The notes beneath the pieces are model-generated. The model was given only the letters and a program-made list of their open reading frames with translations, was not told where the DNA came from and did not search any database. This document shows, in pieces, positions 52,047-61,304 of a stretch of 64,000 bases of DNA. The DNA lies in assembly GCA_018433765.1 (NCBI GenBank), contig JAHDQO010000005.1, positions 62,001 to 126,000 of the forward strand, given 5' to 3'. Position 1 is the stretch's first letter. The number at the start of each line of letters is the position of its first letter. A program made the position numbers and the translations under genes. Source of the stretch: Tissierellales bacterium. Lineage in GTDB: Bacteria > Bacillota > Clostridia > Tissierellales > Sedimentibacteraceae.

Positions 52047-52759
52047 ATAGTCTTTGCAATTATAAGTCTATTTAATTTCTTAATATTTGCAACTTCTTGT
52101 TTAGTAAACTTTAATTGTCCAATTAAATCATCATCTATAGTAAGAATTTTTCTAGACATTATTACTTTAGAAGCACTTGGTAAAAACGGATATCCAACAA
52201 TTCCTAATACCAATCCTATCATAACAGATGTGGTACTTAATGGATTAATTATTGTTATATTCATTTGTTCAATATTATTAGATTGATTTTCAAGCTGAAA
52301 ATTTGATATAGAATCAAAAGGCTTAAATTCTCCAAAATATAAATACTTACAACTGTCTATGTTGTCATAAGAATCAATATCCATATATAAAGTAGCTTCA
52401 TAAATGCTTTTGCTTACATTATAATTAAGATGAATTATACTGCTGATTATTTTTCTAATAATACCATCATAAAAATACATATAAAGAATATCATTATTTC
52501 CAAATATAGATTTATTAGGAAGTATTTTTTTATTTCTTTTCATAGAATAACTATAATCTATTAATTGAGTAATATCAGCGTCAAGAGCTTCAGCAATATT
52601 AAATAAAGTTTCAATATCTATTGATATATTTCCGTTTTCATACTTCGAAATAGTTGCAACACTTTTATTAATCTTTTTTGAAAAATCTTCTAAAGTCATA
52701 TTTTTAATTTTTCTTAAGAGTTTTATTTTTTTACCTATATGTAATGACAAGTCATTCAT
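52043..52759 (-). CDS. XRE-family regulator with a C-terminal sensing region
   Basis: A 238-residue protein. The first 65 residues are a Cro/C1-type HTH (IKLLRKIKNMTLEDFSKKI, NKSVATISKYENGNISI). The remaining 170 residues are unrecognised and include a hydrophobic stretch, MIGLVLGIVGYPFLP. Start ATG 52759 is served by AAGGTAGG. It is the only regulator inside the peptide region and is divergent from the deacylase-SBP-Dpp genes, so it is the best candidate for their regulator; this is inferred from position. Confidence 0.82.
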   Translation of the reverse strand: MNDLSLHIGKKIKLLRKIKNMTLEDFSKKINKSVATISKYENGNISIDIETLFNIAEALDADITQLIDYSYSMKRNKKILPNKSIFGNNDILYMYFYDGIIRKIISSIIHLNYNVSKSIYEATLYMDIDSYDNIDSCKYLYFGEFKPFDSISNFQLENQSNNIEQMNITIINPLSTTSVMIGLVLGIVGYPFLPSASKVIMSRKILTIDDDLIGQLKFTKQEVANIKKLNRLIIAKTI

Positions 52760-53160
52760 AAATAACACCTACCTTGTTTGTATAGCTTTCATTATATCAT
52801 AAGTATAGTTACTATTCTACTTTAAAGAAAAAAACACATGTTTATTTTGAAGAATTGTAAAGTTTCTTATATCATTTAATTTTAGCTAAAATTTATTTCT
52901 TATAAATATTATAAAATTATGAAAATTAACTATGCTATATAGTATTTTAATAAATATTAATTAAATTATACAATTATTTTTATTATAAAGAAAAAATGTA
53001 CAAGAATATTTTACAATATTCTATTTTCACAAATTTGAAAAATTGAATGATCTCATATATAATTCATTAACTAGTAAAATAAACTATTCTTCAAATATAA
53101 ACCATTCTTTTGATTCATGTAAAGATTTATTTAAATATCTACTTTAAGAGGAGTGATTAA
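52760..53160. other. 400-base divergent intergenic region with direct repeats
   Basis: Very AT-rich with no credible gene. Two 13-base direct repeats, ATAAACTATTCTT and ATAAACCATTCTT, at 53079 and 53097 have an 18-base period; ACTATTCTACTTTAAAG near 52810 is related. They could bind the divergent XRE-type regulator. Confidence 0.45.
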
Positions 53161-54108
53161 ATGTCAAGTAATTTAAAAGTAGGAAATTTAACTGCTGAAA
53201 AAGGGAAAAAAATTCAAGGGTATCTAGATGTTTGTGATACTAATTTAAAAATACCTATTACATTAATTAATGGTAATAATAATGGTAAAACTGTAGTTAT
53301 CACATCAGGTATTCATGGAGGAGAATATTTGGGAATTGAAACAGCTATTAGGCTCGCTGCAGAATTAAACCCGGATGCAATTAATGGAAAAATTATAATT
53401 GCACATCCTGTTAATACTTCTGCTTTTTTTGAGAGGATGCAGTATGTATGTCCTTATGATGCAAAAAATTTAAATAGAATGTTCCCCGGTAAGGCAAAAG
53501 GAACAATTTCAGAAAAAATTGCACATGTAATAACAAAAGAACTTTACAGTCAAGCTGACTTTTTTATGGATTTACACGGTGGAGATTTACATGAAGAATT
53601 ACATCCTTTCGTTGTTTATGCAGATAGCGGCGATGAAGAAGTTAATCGTATTACAATAGAAGCATCTGCGTTAATGGGTATAAAATATTTAATAAAATTT
53701 GATTTTCCTAAAGCTACTTTCGGTGCTGGAAGCAGAATGGGAATTCCTGGATTTTTATCTGAAATGGGTAAGTGTGGTCTATGGAATGAACAAGATGCAG
53801 TTAAGTATATGAAGGGAGTTAAAAATGTATTAAAATATTTAAATGTTTTACATGGAAACTATGAAAATTTGTGTGAAGATATCGTGTATTTAGACGAATA
53901 TTATAGTGCTAACGCTAAGTCAGAAGGATGCTGGTACCCATGTGTAAAAGCAGGAGATACTGTAAAAAAAGGTGATAAAATTGGAGAGATAAAAGATTTC
54001 TTTTCAAATGTTATTTGCGAATATTACGCTGAGACGGACGGTGTAATACTTTATGTTGTTAGATCTTTAGCTATAAAAGCTGATGATCCCATTTATGCAA
54101 TAGGATAA
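53161..54108 (+). CDS. AspA/AstE-family zinc deacylase
   Basis: A 315-residue member of the succinylglutamate desuccinylase/aspartoacylase family. The zinc ligands are in SGIHGGEYLGIETA (His and Glu) and MDLHGGDLHE (His), with the substrate-binding CPYDAKNLNRMFPG (Asn-Arg) between them. It should remove an N-acyl group from an amino acid or short peptide, making blocked substrates accessible to aminopeptidases. The C-terminal beta domain (AGDTVKKGDKIGEI) is typical. AGAGGAGTG precedes the ATG. Confidence 0.88.
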   Translation: MSSNLKVGNLTAEKGKKIQGYLDVCDTNLKIPITLINGNNNGKTVVITSGIHGGEYLGIETAIRLAAELNPDAINGKIIIAHPVNTSAFFERMQYVCPYDAKNLNRMFPGKAKGTISEKIAHVITKELYSQADFFMDLHGGDLHEELHPFVVYADSGDEEVNRITIEASALMGIKYLIKFDFPKATFGAGSRMGIPGFLSEMGKCGLWNEQDAVKYMKGVKNVLKYLNVLHGNYENLCEDIVYLDEYYSANAKSEGCWYPCVKAGDTVKKGDKIGEIKDFFSNVICEYYAETDGVILYVVRSLAIKADDPIYAIG

Positions 54109-54204
54109 AAATTATTTGATATTTGTAAAAATATCTTTATAATTAATAAGATACAGATAATGAGGCAGAAGCCTTTTTATAAATATTAATAAATGGAGGA
54201 AAAA

Positions 54205-55722
54205 ATGAAAAAAATAATAGTATTTATTTTAACAGCAGCAATGATTATTGGTATGTTTACTGGTTGTTCAAATTCAACAGGCAGTGACCAAGAAAGTGTT
54301 GTAAAAGATACAATTACATTTGTATCAAGAATTAAAGGGGAAACACTTGATCCTACTTCAGGTAAATCAGGAGACCATACAACTTTTCATTCGCTTTATG
54401 ATACATTAGTTAAATTTGGTGCTGATGCAGAAATACTTCCATGTTTAGCTGAAAGTTGGACAGAAACTGATGAGGGAATGTCATATATATTTAATTTAAG
54501 ACAAGATGTAAAGTTTCATGATGGCTCTGATTTTACAGCAGATGATGTAATATATTCATTTGATACTATGTTAGGAAAACCTAATTATGCATCATTCAGA
54601 ACAACTATAGGTTCTTGGGAAAAGATTGATGATTATAAAGTTAAATTTACTAAAACATCTCCATACAGCAATCTTTTAAGTGTTTTAGCGTATATGGGTT
54701 ATATCGTTTCAGAAGAAGCACATTCTCCAGATCCTGTTACATTTGATAATAATCCTGTAGGAACCGGTGCATACAAATTTGTCACTAAAGAAGCAGATGG
54801 TTCTATAACATTAGCAGTAAATGATAATTATTTTGGAGGGAAACCTGAGTTTGCAAATTTAGTAATAAAGCAACCTTTAGATGCATCAACAGCAGTTGTA
54901 GCACTTGAAAATAATGAGGTTGATGTAATTAGTTACGTTCCGCCGGCACAAATTCCTATAATTGAAAGTAATGATAAACTAGAAATGGTAGAAGTAAATT
55001 CATGGTATGTGTATGAACTTATGATGATGGGCGATACACTAAATAAAGATGTTAATCTTAGAAAAGCTATATTTCATGCTATAGACAGAGATAAGGTAAT
55101 TACATTTGCTAGTGAAGGAAAAGGAAATGTTTCAACTAATATATCATCTGAAAGAATTATGAGTGATTATTTAGGAACAGTTGATTTAGGTGGATATGAT
55201 GTATCATTAGCAAAAGAATATCTAGATAAGTCAAACTATGATTCAAATAAAGTATTTAAAATTTCTATAACTTCTGATGAAGCAGCTATAGCACAAGCTG
55301 TACAAGCTGATTTAAAAGAAATAGGAATAGAAACTGAAATAGAACAGTTGGATATTAATGATTGGGCTACAAAAATTATGGGTGGAGAAGTTGAAATTAC
55401 CATAACTCAAGATGGAGGTGTGACAGGAACACCAGAGAGTGTATTGAATACATTTGACAAAACACACGCTTACTTCGGAAAATATATGGCGACAACAGAT
55501 GAATATAGTACTTTAGTGCAGCAAATGAAGGCAGAAAAAGATGATTCGGTCCGCAAAGAAATAGTAAAAAGAGGATTAGAAATACAAGCTGAATTAACTA
55601 ATTCAGTTCCATTATACGATACAATGGTTAATTTTGCATACAACAAGGAAATTACAAATATTACACCTGTAAGTGCTGCAACTAATGTATATTATGTAGG
55701 TGACTTTAAATTAACAAAATAA
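54205..55722 (+). CDS. dppE: Oligopeptide-type ABC transporter substrate-binding lipoprotein (second paralogue)
   Basis: A 505-residue SBP_bac_5 lipoprotein: lipobox MFTGCSN, AESWTETDEGMSYIFNLRQD, VKFHDGSDFTADDVIYSFD, NPVGTGAYKFV. It is strongly similar over its whole length to the protein at 45483, indicating gene duplication. The start is ATG 54205 behind GGAGG. A possible promoter TTGATA-15-TATAAT lies at 54117-54143. It is probably the cognate binding protein of the Dpp membrane complex downstream, although a terminator lies between them. Confidence 0.92.
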   Translation: MKKIIVFILTAAMIIGMFTGCSNSTGSDQESVVKDTITFVSRIKGETLDPTSGKSGDHTTFHSLYDTLVKFGADAEILPCLAESWTETDEGMSYIFNLRQDVKFHDGSDFTADDVIYSFDTMLGKPNYASFRTTIGSWEKIDDYKVKFTKTSPYSNLLSVLAYMGYIVSEEAHSPDPVTFDNNPVGTGAYKFVTKEADGSITLAVNDNYFGGKPEFANLVIKQPLDASTAVVALENNEVDVISYVPPAQIPIIESNDKLEMVEVNSWYVYELMMMGDTLNKDVNLRKAIFHAIDRDKVITFASEGKGNVSTNISSERIMSDYLGTVDLGGYDVSLAKEYLDKSNYDSNKVFKISITSDEAAIAQAVQADLKEIGIETEIEQLDINDWATKIMGGEVEITITQDGGVTGTPESVLNTFDKTHAYFGKYMATTDEYSTLVQQMKAEKDDSVRKEIVKRGLEIQAELTNSVPLYDTMVNFAYNKEITNITPVSAATNVYYVGDFKLTK

Positions 55723-55726
55723 ATTT

Positions 55727-55769
55727 ATAAATGAGGATGGAAACGTCCTCATTTATGAAATGTTTTTTT
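55727..55769 (+). terminator. Intrinsic terminator after the second binding protein
   Basis: ATAAATGAGGA and TCCTCATTTAT form a perfect 11-base-pair stem, with TTTTTTT after a ten-base spacer. Confidence 0.8.
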
Positions 55770-56149
55770 CATATGAATATACAAAACTATGAAATACTAG
55801 TAAATTTATAAAAAATATATAATTATATTAAAAATCAATAAATAATTTTTCTCGTCAGTATAAAAATAGTTAACAATTTTTCATATATCTATGGTAGCGT
55901 AATTTGTAACCTTGCTAAAATTATTATAAAATGTAATTTACAAATTTTGATGAAAACGTTACAGCTTAACCTTACTATTCAGTATATTTTAAACTTAAAA
56001 GATGTCTATAAACGTAAATTGTGACATAACTAAGTGTAAAAAATCTTAGCTCTGAAAAGTTAATATAAGATTCTACGACTCTGAATACCCAATATAATGG
56101 TTGCACATTTAGCAACCGTCTATTAAAAGTAATATATAAGGAGGTAAAA
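55770..56149. other. 380-base leader region of the Dpp operon
   Basis: No supported gene. Two hairpins without T tracts lie near the 3' end: AATCTTA/TAAGATT at about 56042-56070 and GGTTGC/GCAACC with loop ACATTTA at about 56099-56117. They lie 30-110 bases before dppB and could be part of a structured leader. AAGGAGG is the dppB ribosome site. Confidence 0.4.
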
Positions 56150-57076
56150 ATGGCGAAATATGTAGTGAAAAGACTACTATTAATCATACCAATAATATTA
56201 TTAGTAATTTTTATAGTTTTTAATATATTAAACATAACACCGGGCGATCCTGCAACAATAATTCTAGGAAAAGATGCACCTCAAGAGGCTATAGACCAGC
56301 TTAATAAAGAATTAGGAATGGATAAGCCGGTAATGCAGAGGTATTTGAAATATGTTACTGATGCTGCAAAACTAGATTTTGGAACATCTTACAGAAGTGG
56401 AAAATCTGTATCTGAAGAAATACTCTCTAAATTTCCAACGACTTTAAAGTTAGCAATATTATCAGTGATAGTATCATCTTTAATTGGTATACCTCTAGGA
56501 ATTGTATCTGCTATTAGGCAGTATTCAGTACTAGATGTTACACTAACAGTATCATCATTATTTTTAGCATCAGTACCGGGATTTTGGCTTGGTCTCATGT
56601 TAATATTAATATTTTCATTAATGTTAGGATTATTGCCATCAAATGGTATAGGTTCTATAAAACATTATATTATGCCGGTATTGACTCTCGGACTTCCATC
56701 AGCAGCATTTTTAGCAAGAATGACAAGAACAACAATGCTTGAAACAATGCGTCAAGATTATATAAGAACGGCTAAAGCAAAAGGAGCAAGCAAATCAAGA
56801 ATAATAAATAAGCATGCCTTAAAAAACGCACTAATGCCTGTAATAACAATGTTGGGTATGTCATTTGCTGGACTTTTAGGAGGAACTATAGTAGTAGAAC
56901 TGGTATTTGGTATGCCGGGCTTAGGCTCCACAATAATAACAGCTATAAAGATGAAAGATATACCGATAGTAATGGGATCAACAGTATTCTTATCAATACT
57001 ATTTATGATAATCATGTTAATTGTAGATCTAATATACGCTTTTATAGATCCAAGAATAAAAGCACAATTAAAATAG
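56150..57076 (+). CDS. dppB: Oligopeptide/dipeptide ABC transporter permease DppB
   Basis: A 308-residue permease with about six helices: N-terminal VVKRLLLIIPIILLVIF, TPGDPA, then PTTLKLAILSVIVSSLIGIPLG, and the EAA loop DYIRTAKAKGASKSRIINKHALKNALMPVI. It forms a heterodimer with DppC. Ideal AAGGAGG site. First gene of the five-gene operon dppBCDF plus an M20 amidohydrolase. Confidence 0.95.
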   Translation: MAKYVVKRLLLIIPIILLVIFIVFNILNITPGDPATIILGKDAPQEAIDQLNKELGMDKPVMQRYLKYVTDAAKLDFGTSYRSGKSVSEEILSKFPTTLKLAILSVIVSSLIGIPLGIVSAIRQYSVLDVTLTVSSLFLASVPGFWLGLMLILIFSLMLGLLPSNGIGSIKHYIMPVLTLGLPSAAFLARMTRTTMLETMRQDYIRTAKAKGASKSRIINKHALKNALMPVITMLGMSFAGLLGGTIVVELVFGMPGLGSTIITAIKMKDIPIVMGSTVFLSILFMIIMLIVDLIYAFIDPRIKAQLK

Positions 57077-57091
57077 GAAGGTAGAGAATAT

Positions 57092-57970
57092 ATGAAAAAG
57101 AAAAAAGTAGTATTAAATAATAAGCAAAGTCAGATAGCAGATGTTTGGTTTAGATTAAGAAAAAATAAAACGGCAATGGTAGGTTTGTTTATAATAATTA
57201 TAATATTGTTCTTTGCTTTATTTGCAGATTTTATAGCAGATTATGATACTAAAGTAATAGAACAAAATCCAGTGGAGAGATTACAAGGACCTAGTTTTAA
57301 ACATATATTTGGAACAGATGCATATGGAAGAGACTTATTTGCCCGTATAGTTCATGGAGCAAGATATTCACTGTCTTTTGGAGTTGTATGTACTATAATT
57401 TCTTTAATAGGAGGAGGTATATTAGGTGCAACTTCGGCATTTTTTGGAGGAAAAGTGGATAACATAATAATGCGTATATTAGATGCATTTATGTGTATAC
57501 CAGCCATGCTTTTATCATTATCTCTAGTATCAGCATTAGGACCGGGACTTGAGAATATAATGATAGCAATATCAATATCATCTATACCTGGATTTGCTCG
57601 TGTGATCCGCTCTGTAGTATTAACGGTTGTTAGAGAAGAATATATAGAAGCAGCAAGAGCTTGTGGGGTAAGTACAACAAGAACTATAATACTTCATGTA
57701 CTGCCCAATGCTATTGGACCAATAATTGTAAACGCAACAATGAATGTAGCGGGATTAATTATGGCAGCAGCAGGATTGAGCTTTATAGGTATGGGAATAC
57801 AACCTCCATCACCAGAATGGGGTGCAATGCTATCAGAAGCTCAAATATATATGAGATTATATCCTCATTTAGTATTTGTGCCGGGATTAGCAATAGTAAT
57901 TACTGCGTTATCATTTAATTTATTAGGTGATGGTCTATCAGAAGCACTAGACCCAAGAATGAAAGATTAA
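57092..57970 (+). CDS. dppC: Oligopeptide/dipeptide ABC transporter permease DppC
   Basis: A 292-residue permease with the OppC N-terminal domain (WFRLRKNKTAMVGLFIIII), HIFGTDAYGRDLFARIVHGARYSL and the EAA loop EYIEAARACGVSTTRTIILHVLPNAIGPII. It is 15 bases after dppB and 11 before dppD. Confidence 0.95.
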   Translation: MKKKKVVLNNKQSQIADVWFRLRKNKTAMVGLFIIIIILFFALFADFIADYDTKVIEQNPVERLQGPSFKHIFGTDAYGRDLFARIVHGARYSLSFGVVCTIISLIGGGILGATSAFFGGKVDNIIMRILDAFMCIPAMLLSLSLVSALGPGLENIMIAISISSIPGFARVIRSVVLTVVREEYIEAARACGVSTTRTIILHVLPNAIGPIIVNATMNVAGLIMAAAGLSFIGMGIQPPSPEWGAMLSEAQIYMRLYPHLVFVPGLAIVITALSFNLLGDGLSEALDPRMKD

Positions 57971-57981
57971 GAGGTGTAATA

Positions 57982-58956
57982 ATGAGTTTACTAGAAATAA
58001 AAGATTTAGAAATTATATACACAAACGGAAAAAATGTAGTACAGGCAGTAAATGGAATTAACTTTACTCTAGATAAGAAAGAAACATTAGGATTAGTAGG
58101 AGAAACTGGAGCAGGTAAAACTACGACAGCATTAAGCATATTAAGGCTGTTGCCGGAAAGAACAGGTAAAATAATAAATGGTTCAGTAAACTTTGATGGA
58201 ATACCTCTTTTAGACTTGAATGAAAGAGAGATGCAGTCTATAAGAGGTGCAAGAATAGCTATGATATTCCAAGACCCTATGACAAGCCTAAATCCAGTAT
58301 TGACAGTAGGCGAACAAATAGAAGAAGCACTTATGCTTCATAATATTGATAATGAAAGCAAAGAAGAAATAACAAAAAGAGTGGATGAAATACTAACTTT
58401 AGTAGGAATAAATCCAGAAAGAAAGAAGAACTATCCACATGAATTTTCTGGAGGTATGAAACAAAGAGTTGTAATAGCAATGTCTTTAGCTTGTTCACCA
58501 GAATTATTAATAGCAGATGAACCAACAACAGCATTAGATGTTACTATTCAAGCACAAGTTCTAGACATGATGGAAGAACTTAAACAAAAGCTGGATATGT
58601 CAATGATAATGATAACTCATGATTTAGGAGTAGTAGCAAAAACATGTGATAAAGTTGCAGTATTATATGCAGGAGAGATAATAGAATATGGGACATTTGA
58701 GGATTTCTTTATTAACAAAGCACATCACCCATATACAGAAGGACTATTTGGGTCAATACCAAGTATAGAAGATGATGCAGAAAGATTAACGCCTATAGAA
58801 GGATTAATGCCTGATCCTACTGAACTGCCTGAAGGTTGTAAATTTCACCCTAGATGTCCAAAATGTATGGAAAAATGTAAAACTGAAAAACCTAAAGATT
58901 TTATAAAAGGTACACATTCAATAAAATGTCATCTTTTTGCGGAGGAGGAGAACTAA
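57982..58956 (+). CDS. dppD: Oligopeptide/dipeptide ABC transporter ATPase DppD
   Basis: A 324-residue ATPase: Walker A GETGAGKTT, Q-loop MIFQDPMTSLNPV, signature FSGGMKQRVVIAMSL, Walker B LLIADEPTTALDV, H-loop ITHDLGVVA. The C-terminal oligopeptide extension has four cysteines (GCKFHPRCPKCMEKC), the region that binds an iron-sulfur cluster or metal in some members. Confidence 0.95.
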   Translation: MSLLEIKDLEIIYTNGKNVVQAVNGINFTLDKKETLGLVGETGAGKTTTALSILRLLPERTGKIINGSVNFDGIPLLDLNEREMQSIRGARIAMIFQDPMTSLNPVLTVGEQIEEALMLHNIDNESKEEITKRVDEILTLVGINPERKKNYPHEFSGGMKQRVVIAMSLACSPELLIADEPTTALDVTIQAQVLDMMEELKQKLDMSMIMITHDLGVVAKTCDKVAVLYAGEIIEYGTFEDFFINKAHHPYTEGLFGSIPSIEDDAERLTPIEGLMPDPTELPEGCKFHPRCPKCMEKCKTEKPKDFIKGTHSIKCHLFAEEEN

Positions 58957-58957
58957 T

Positions 58958-59917
58958 ATGGCAGAAATATTAATAGAAACAAAAGGCTTAAAAAAGTATT
59001 TTGACATAGGAAAAAATAAACTTCATGCAGTAGATGATGTGAATTTAAAAATAGAAAAAGGTAAAACACTTGGGATAGTAGGAGAGTCAGGCTGCGGTAA
59101 ATCTACCTTAGGAAGAACAGTATTAGGACTGCTTAAAGCAACAGATGGACAAGTATTATATCAAGGAAGAGACATTACCAAATATAACAGCAAACAATTA
59201 AAAAATTTAAGAAAAGAAATACAAATAATATTTCAAGATCCATATTCAAGTATAAATCCTAGGCATTCTATAGGACGAATTATAGGAGAACCTATATTAG
59301 TAAATGGAATAATAAAAGACAAGTCTATAAGACGACAAAGAGTACTAGAACTAATGGAAACAGTTGGGCTATCACAAAAATTGTATAATTCATATCCTCA
59401 TGAATTAGATGGAGGGAGAAGACAGAGAGTAGGAGTAGCGAGAGCTTTATCTGTTAACCCCAAATTTATTGTATGTGATGAACCAGTTTCAGCTCTTGAT
59501 GTAAGCATACAAGCTCAGATATTAAACTTATTAATGGATTTACAAGACGATTTAGGATTAACATATATGTTTATCACACATGATTTATCAGTAGTTAAGC
59601 ATATATCAGATGAAATAGCTGTAATGTATTTAGGACAATGTGTGGAAAGAAGTTCGTCAAAAGAGCTGTTTAAGAATCCTATGCATCCGTATACAAAAGC
59701 TCTGTTAACAGCTATACCGATACCAAGTGCAAAAGCAAGAGAAATAAAAACCGAGATGATAAAGGGAGAACTTACAAGTCCTATAAATCCAAAACCTGGA
59801 TGTAGATTTGCCAGTAGATGTCCACAAGTAAAAAATGAGTGCACTAAAGCAAATGTACCATTGAGAGAAATAAAACCGGGACATTTTGTTGCATGTACAT
59901 TGTACAACAATGAGTAA
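58958..59917 (+). CDS. dppF: Oligopeptide/dipeptide ABC transporter ATPase DppF with variant signature motif
   Basis: A 319-residue ATPase: Walker A GESGCGKST, Q-loop IIFQDPYSSINPR, Walker B FIVCDEPVSALDV, H-loop ITHDLSVVK, C-terminal GCRFASRCP. The ABC signature reads HELDGGRRQRVGVARAL, so Ser of the usual LSGGQ is replaced by Asp. This variant recurs in clostridial OppF-like proteins and may make one of the two ATP sites less active. Start ATG 58958 follows GGAGGAG; the frame could extend seven codons into dppD. Confidence 0.93.
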   Translation: MAEILIETKGLKKYFDIGKNKLHAVDDVNLKIEKGKTLGIVGESGCGKSTLGRTVLGLLKATDGQVLYQGRDITKYNSKQLKNLRKEIQIIFQDPYSSINPRHSIGRIIGEPILVNGIIKDKSIRRQRVLELMETVGLSQKLYNSYPHELDGGRRQRVGVARALSVNPKFIVCDEPVSALDVSIQAQILNLLMDLQDDLGLTYMFITHDLSVVKHISDEIAVMYLGQCVERSSSKELFKNPMHPYTKALLTAIPIPSAKAREIKTEMIKGELTSPINPKPGCRFASRCPQVKNECTKANVPLREIKPGHFVACTLYNNE

Positions 59918-59985
59918 TAATATAAAAGTGATTCTAGCTAATTACTTACACAGAGTTTTAAGTTTTAAAATGGAGTGGAGATTTA

Positions 59986-61158
59986 ATGGACAAATATATA
60001 ACTATTAAAGAAATTTCAGAAAAGTATAAAGATTATGCAGTAAAAATGAGAAGAACATTTCATCAAATACCTGAAATTAGGCATCAAGAGTATAATACCA
60101 GTAAAATAATAAAACAGCAGTTAACTGATATGAGTATAGATTGGTATGAATATGCTGGCACAGGTGTTATGGGAATAATTAAGAGTAACAATCCTGGTAA
60201 AGTAATTGCTCTAAGAGCAGATATGGATGCTTTAGAAGTTCAAGAAAATGTAAATTTAGATTATAAATCTAAAACAAATGGATTGATGCATGCGTGTGGA
60301 CACGATGGTCATATGGCAATGCTGTTAACAGCAGCAAGAATGCTTATAGAAACAAAACATGAGTTTAATGGTACTATAAAACTTATATTTCAACCAGCAG
60401 AAGAGGGTGGAAATGGTGCTCATAAAATGATAGAAGAAGGTGTTATGAAAGATGTAGAAGGAATATTTGGTATACATCTTTGGCCTGATTTAAATACAGG
60501 TAAAGTTTCAGCAGAATCAGGACCTAGATTAGCATCGGCAGATTTTTTTGATATAGATATAAAAGGATTTTCGGGACACGGTTCAATGCCTCACAAATGT
60601 ATAGATTCTGTGGTTGTAGGTTCTGCTATAGTAAACAATATTCAAGCTTTAGTGAGTAGAGAAATTAATCCACTGGACCCTGTAGTAATTACAATAGGTA
60701 CATTTCAAAGTGGTACTAGAAATAACATAATAGCAAGTGATGCTAAGCTGACAGGAACAACCAGAACTTTCAGTAATGAGCTTAGGCAACAGATTCCTTC
60801 TATGATGGAAAGAGTAATTAAATCAACTGTACAAGCTCATAAAGCAGAGGCGGTATTGAAATATTATTTTGGATCACCACCTGTAATTAATGATATACAT
60901 CTATCTCATATAGCACAAAATGCTATTGTTAATATATTAGGAGAAGAAGGAATTGCTAATGTAGAAAAAACTATGGGTGGAGAAGATTTTTCAGAATACA
61001 CTAAAGAAGCCCCTGGTGCAATGATGTTAGTAGGAACAAGAAATGATGCTAAATTTGAAAATTATCCACTTCACCATGGATCTTTTCAAATAGATGAAGA
61101 TAGTCTTATAATAGGTGCTTGCCTATATATGAAGTGTGCTCTAGATTTTTTAAAATAA
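59986..61158 (+). CDS. M20 family amidohydrolase/carboxypeptidase
   Basis: A 390-residue zinc hydrolase of the IAA-amino acid hydrolase/hippurate hydrolase group. Metal-site motifs: ALRADMDALEV, MHACGHDGHMAM, FQPAEEGGNGA, and the dimerisation-domain HGSMPHK; TMGGEDFSEYT near the end. It hydrolyses N-acyl amino acids or small amides in the cytosol. It follows dppF by 68 bases with a GGAG site and ends at a terminator, completing the Dpp operon. Confidence 0.93.
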   Translation: MDKYITIKEISEKYKDYAVKMRRTFHQIPEIRHQEYNTSKIIKQQLTDMSIDWYEYAGTGVMGIIKSNNPGKVIALRADMDALEVQENVNLDYKSKTNGLMHACGHDGHMAMLLTAARMLIETKHEFNGTIKLIFQPAEEGGNGAHKMIEEGVMKDVEGIFGIHLWPDLNTGKVSAESGPRLASADFFDIDIKGFSGHGSMPHKCIDSVVVGSAIVNNIQALVSREINPLDPVVITIGTFQSGTRNNIIASDAKLTGTTRTFSNELRQQIPSMMERVIKSTVQAHKAEAVLKYYFGSPPVINDIHLSHIAQNAIVNILGEEGIANVEKTMGGEDFSEYTKEAPGAMMLVGTRNDAKFENYPLHHGSFQIDEDSLIIGACLYMKCALDFLK

Positions 61159-61191
61159 ATAAATAGTATAATTTATAGATTTATAACTATT

Positions 61192-61241
61192 CCTAATTAA
61201 TAGATTACATTCAATATTTTCTATTAATTAGGATTATTTTA
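61192..61241 (+). terminator. Intrinsic terminator of the Dpp operon
   Basis: CCTAATTAATAG and CTATTAATTAGG form a perfect 12-base-pair stem with a 17-base loop, followed by ATTATTTT. Confidence 0.8.
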
Positions 61242-61304
61242 TATTAGTCAATAAAGTATGGACATGCTATAATAATGATAGTATGTAAGTGAAGGAAGGA
61301 TATT

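Noticed and set aside
52043-52759. Toxin-antitoxin antitoxin
   Set aside because: The HTH protein is 238 residues with a long C-terminal region and has no small toxin partner; a regulator of the neighbouring peptide genes is more likely.
55975-56235. 86-codon frame on the minus strand overlapping the start of dppB
   Set aside because: It has no ribosome binding site, overlaps the well-supported dppB start antisense, and its composition looks like chance in AT-rich DNA.
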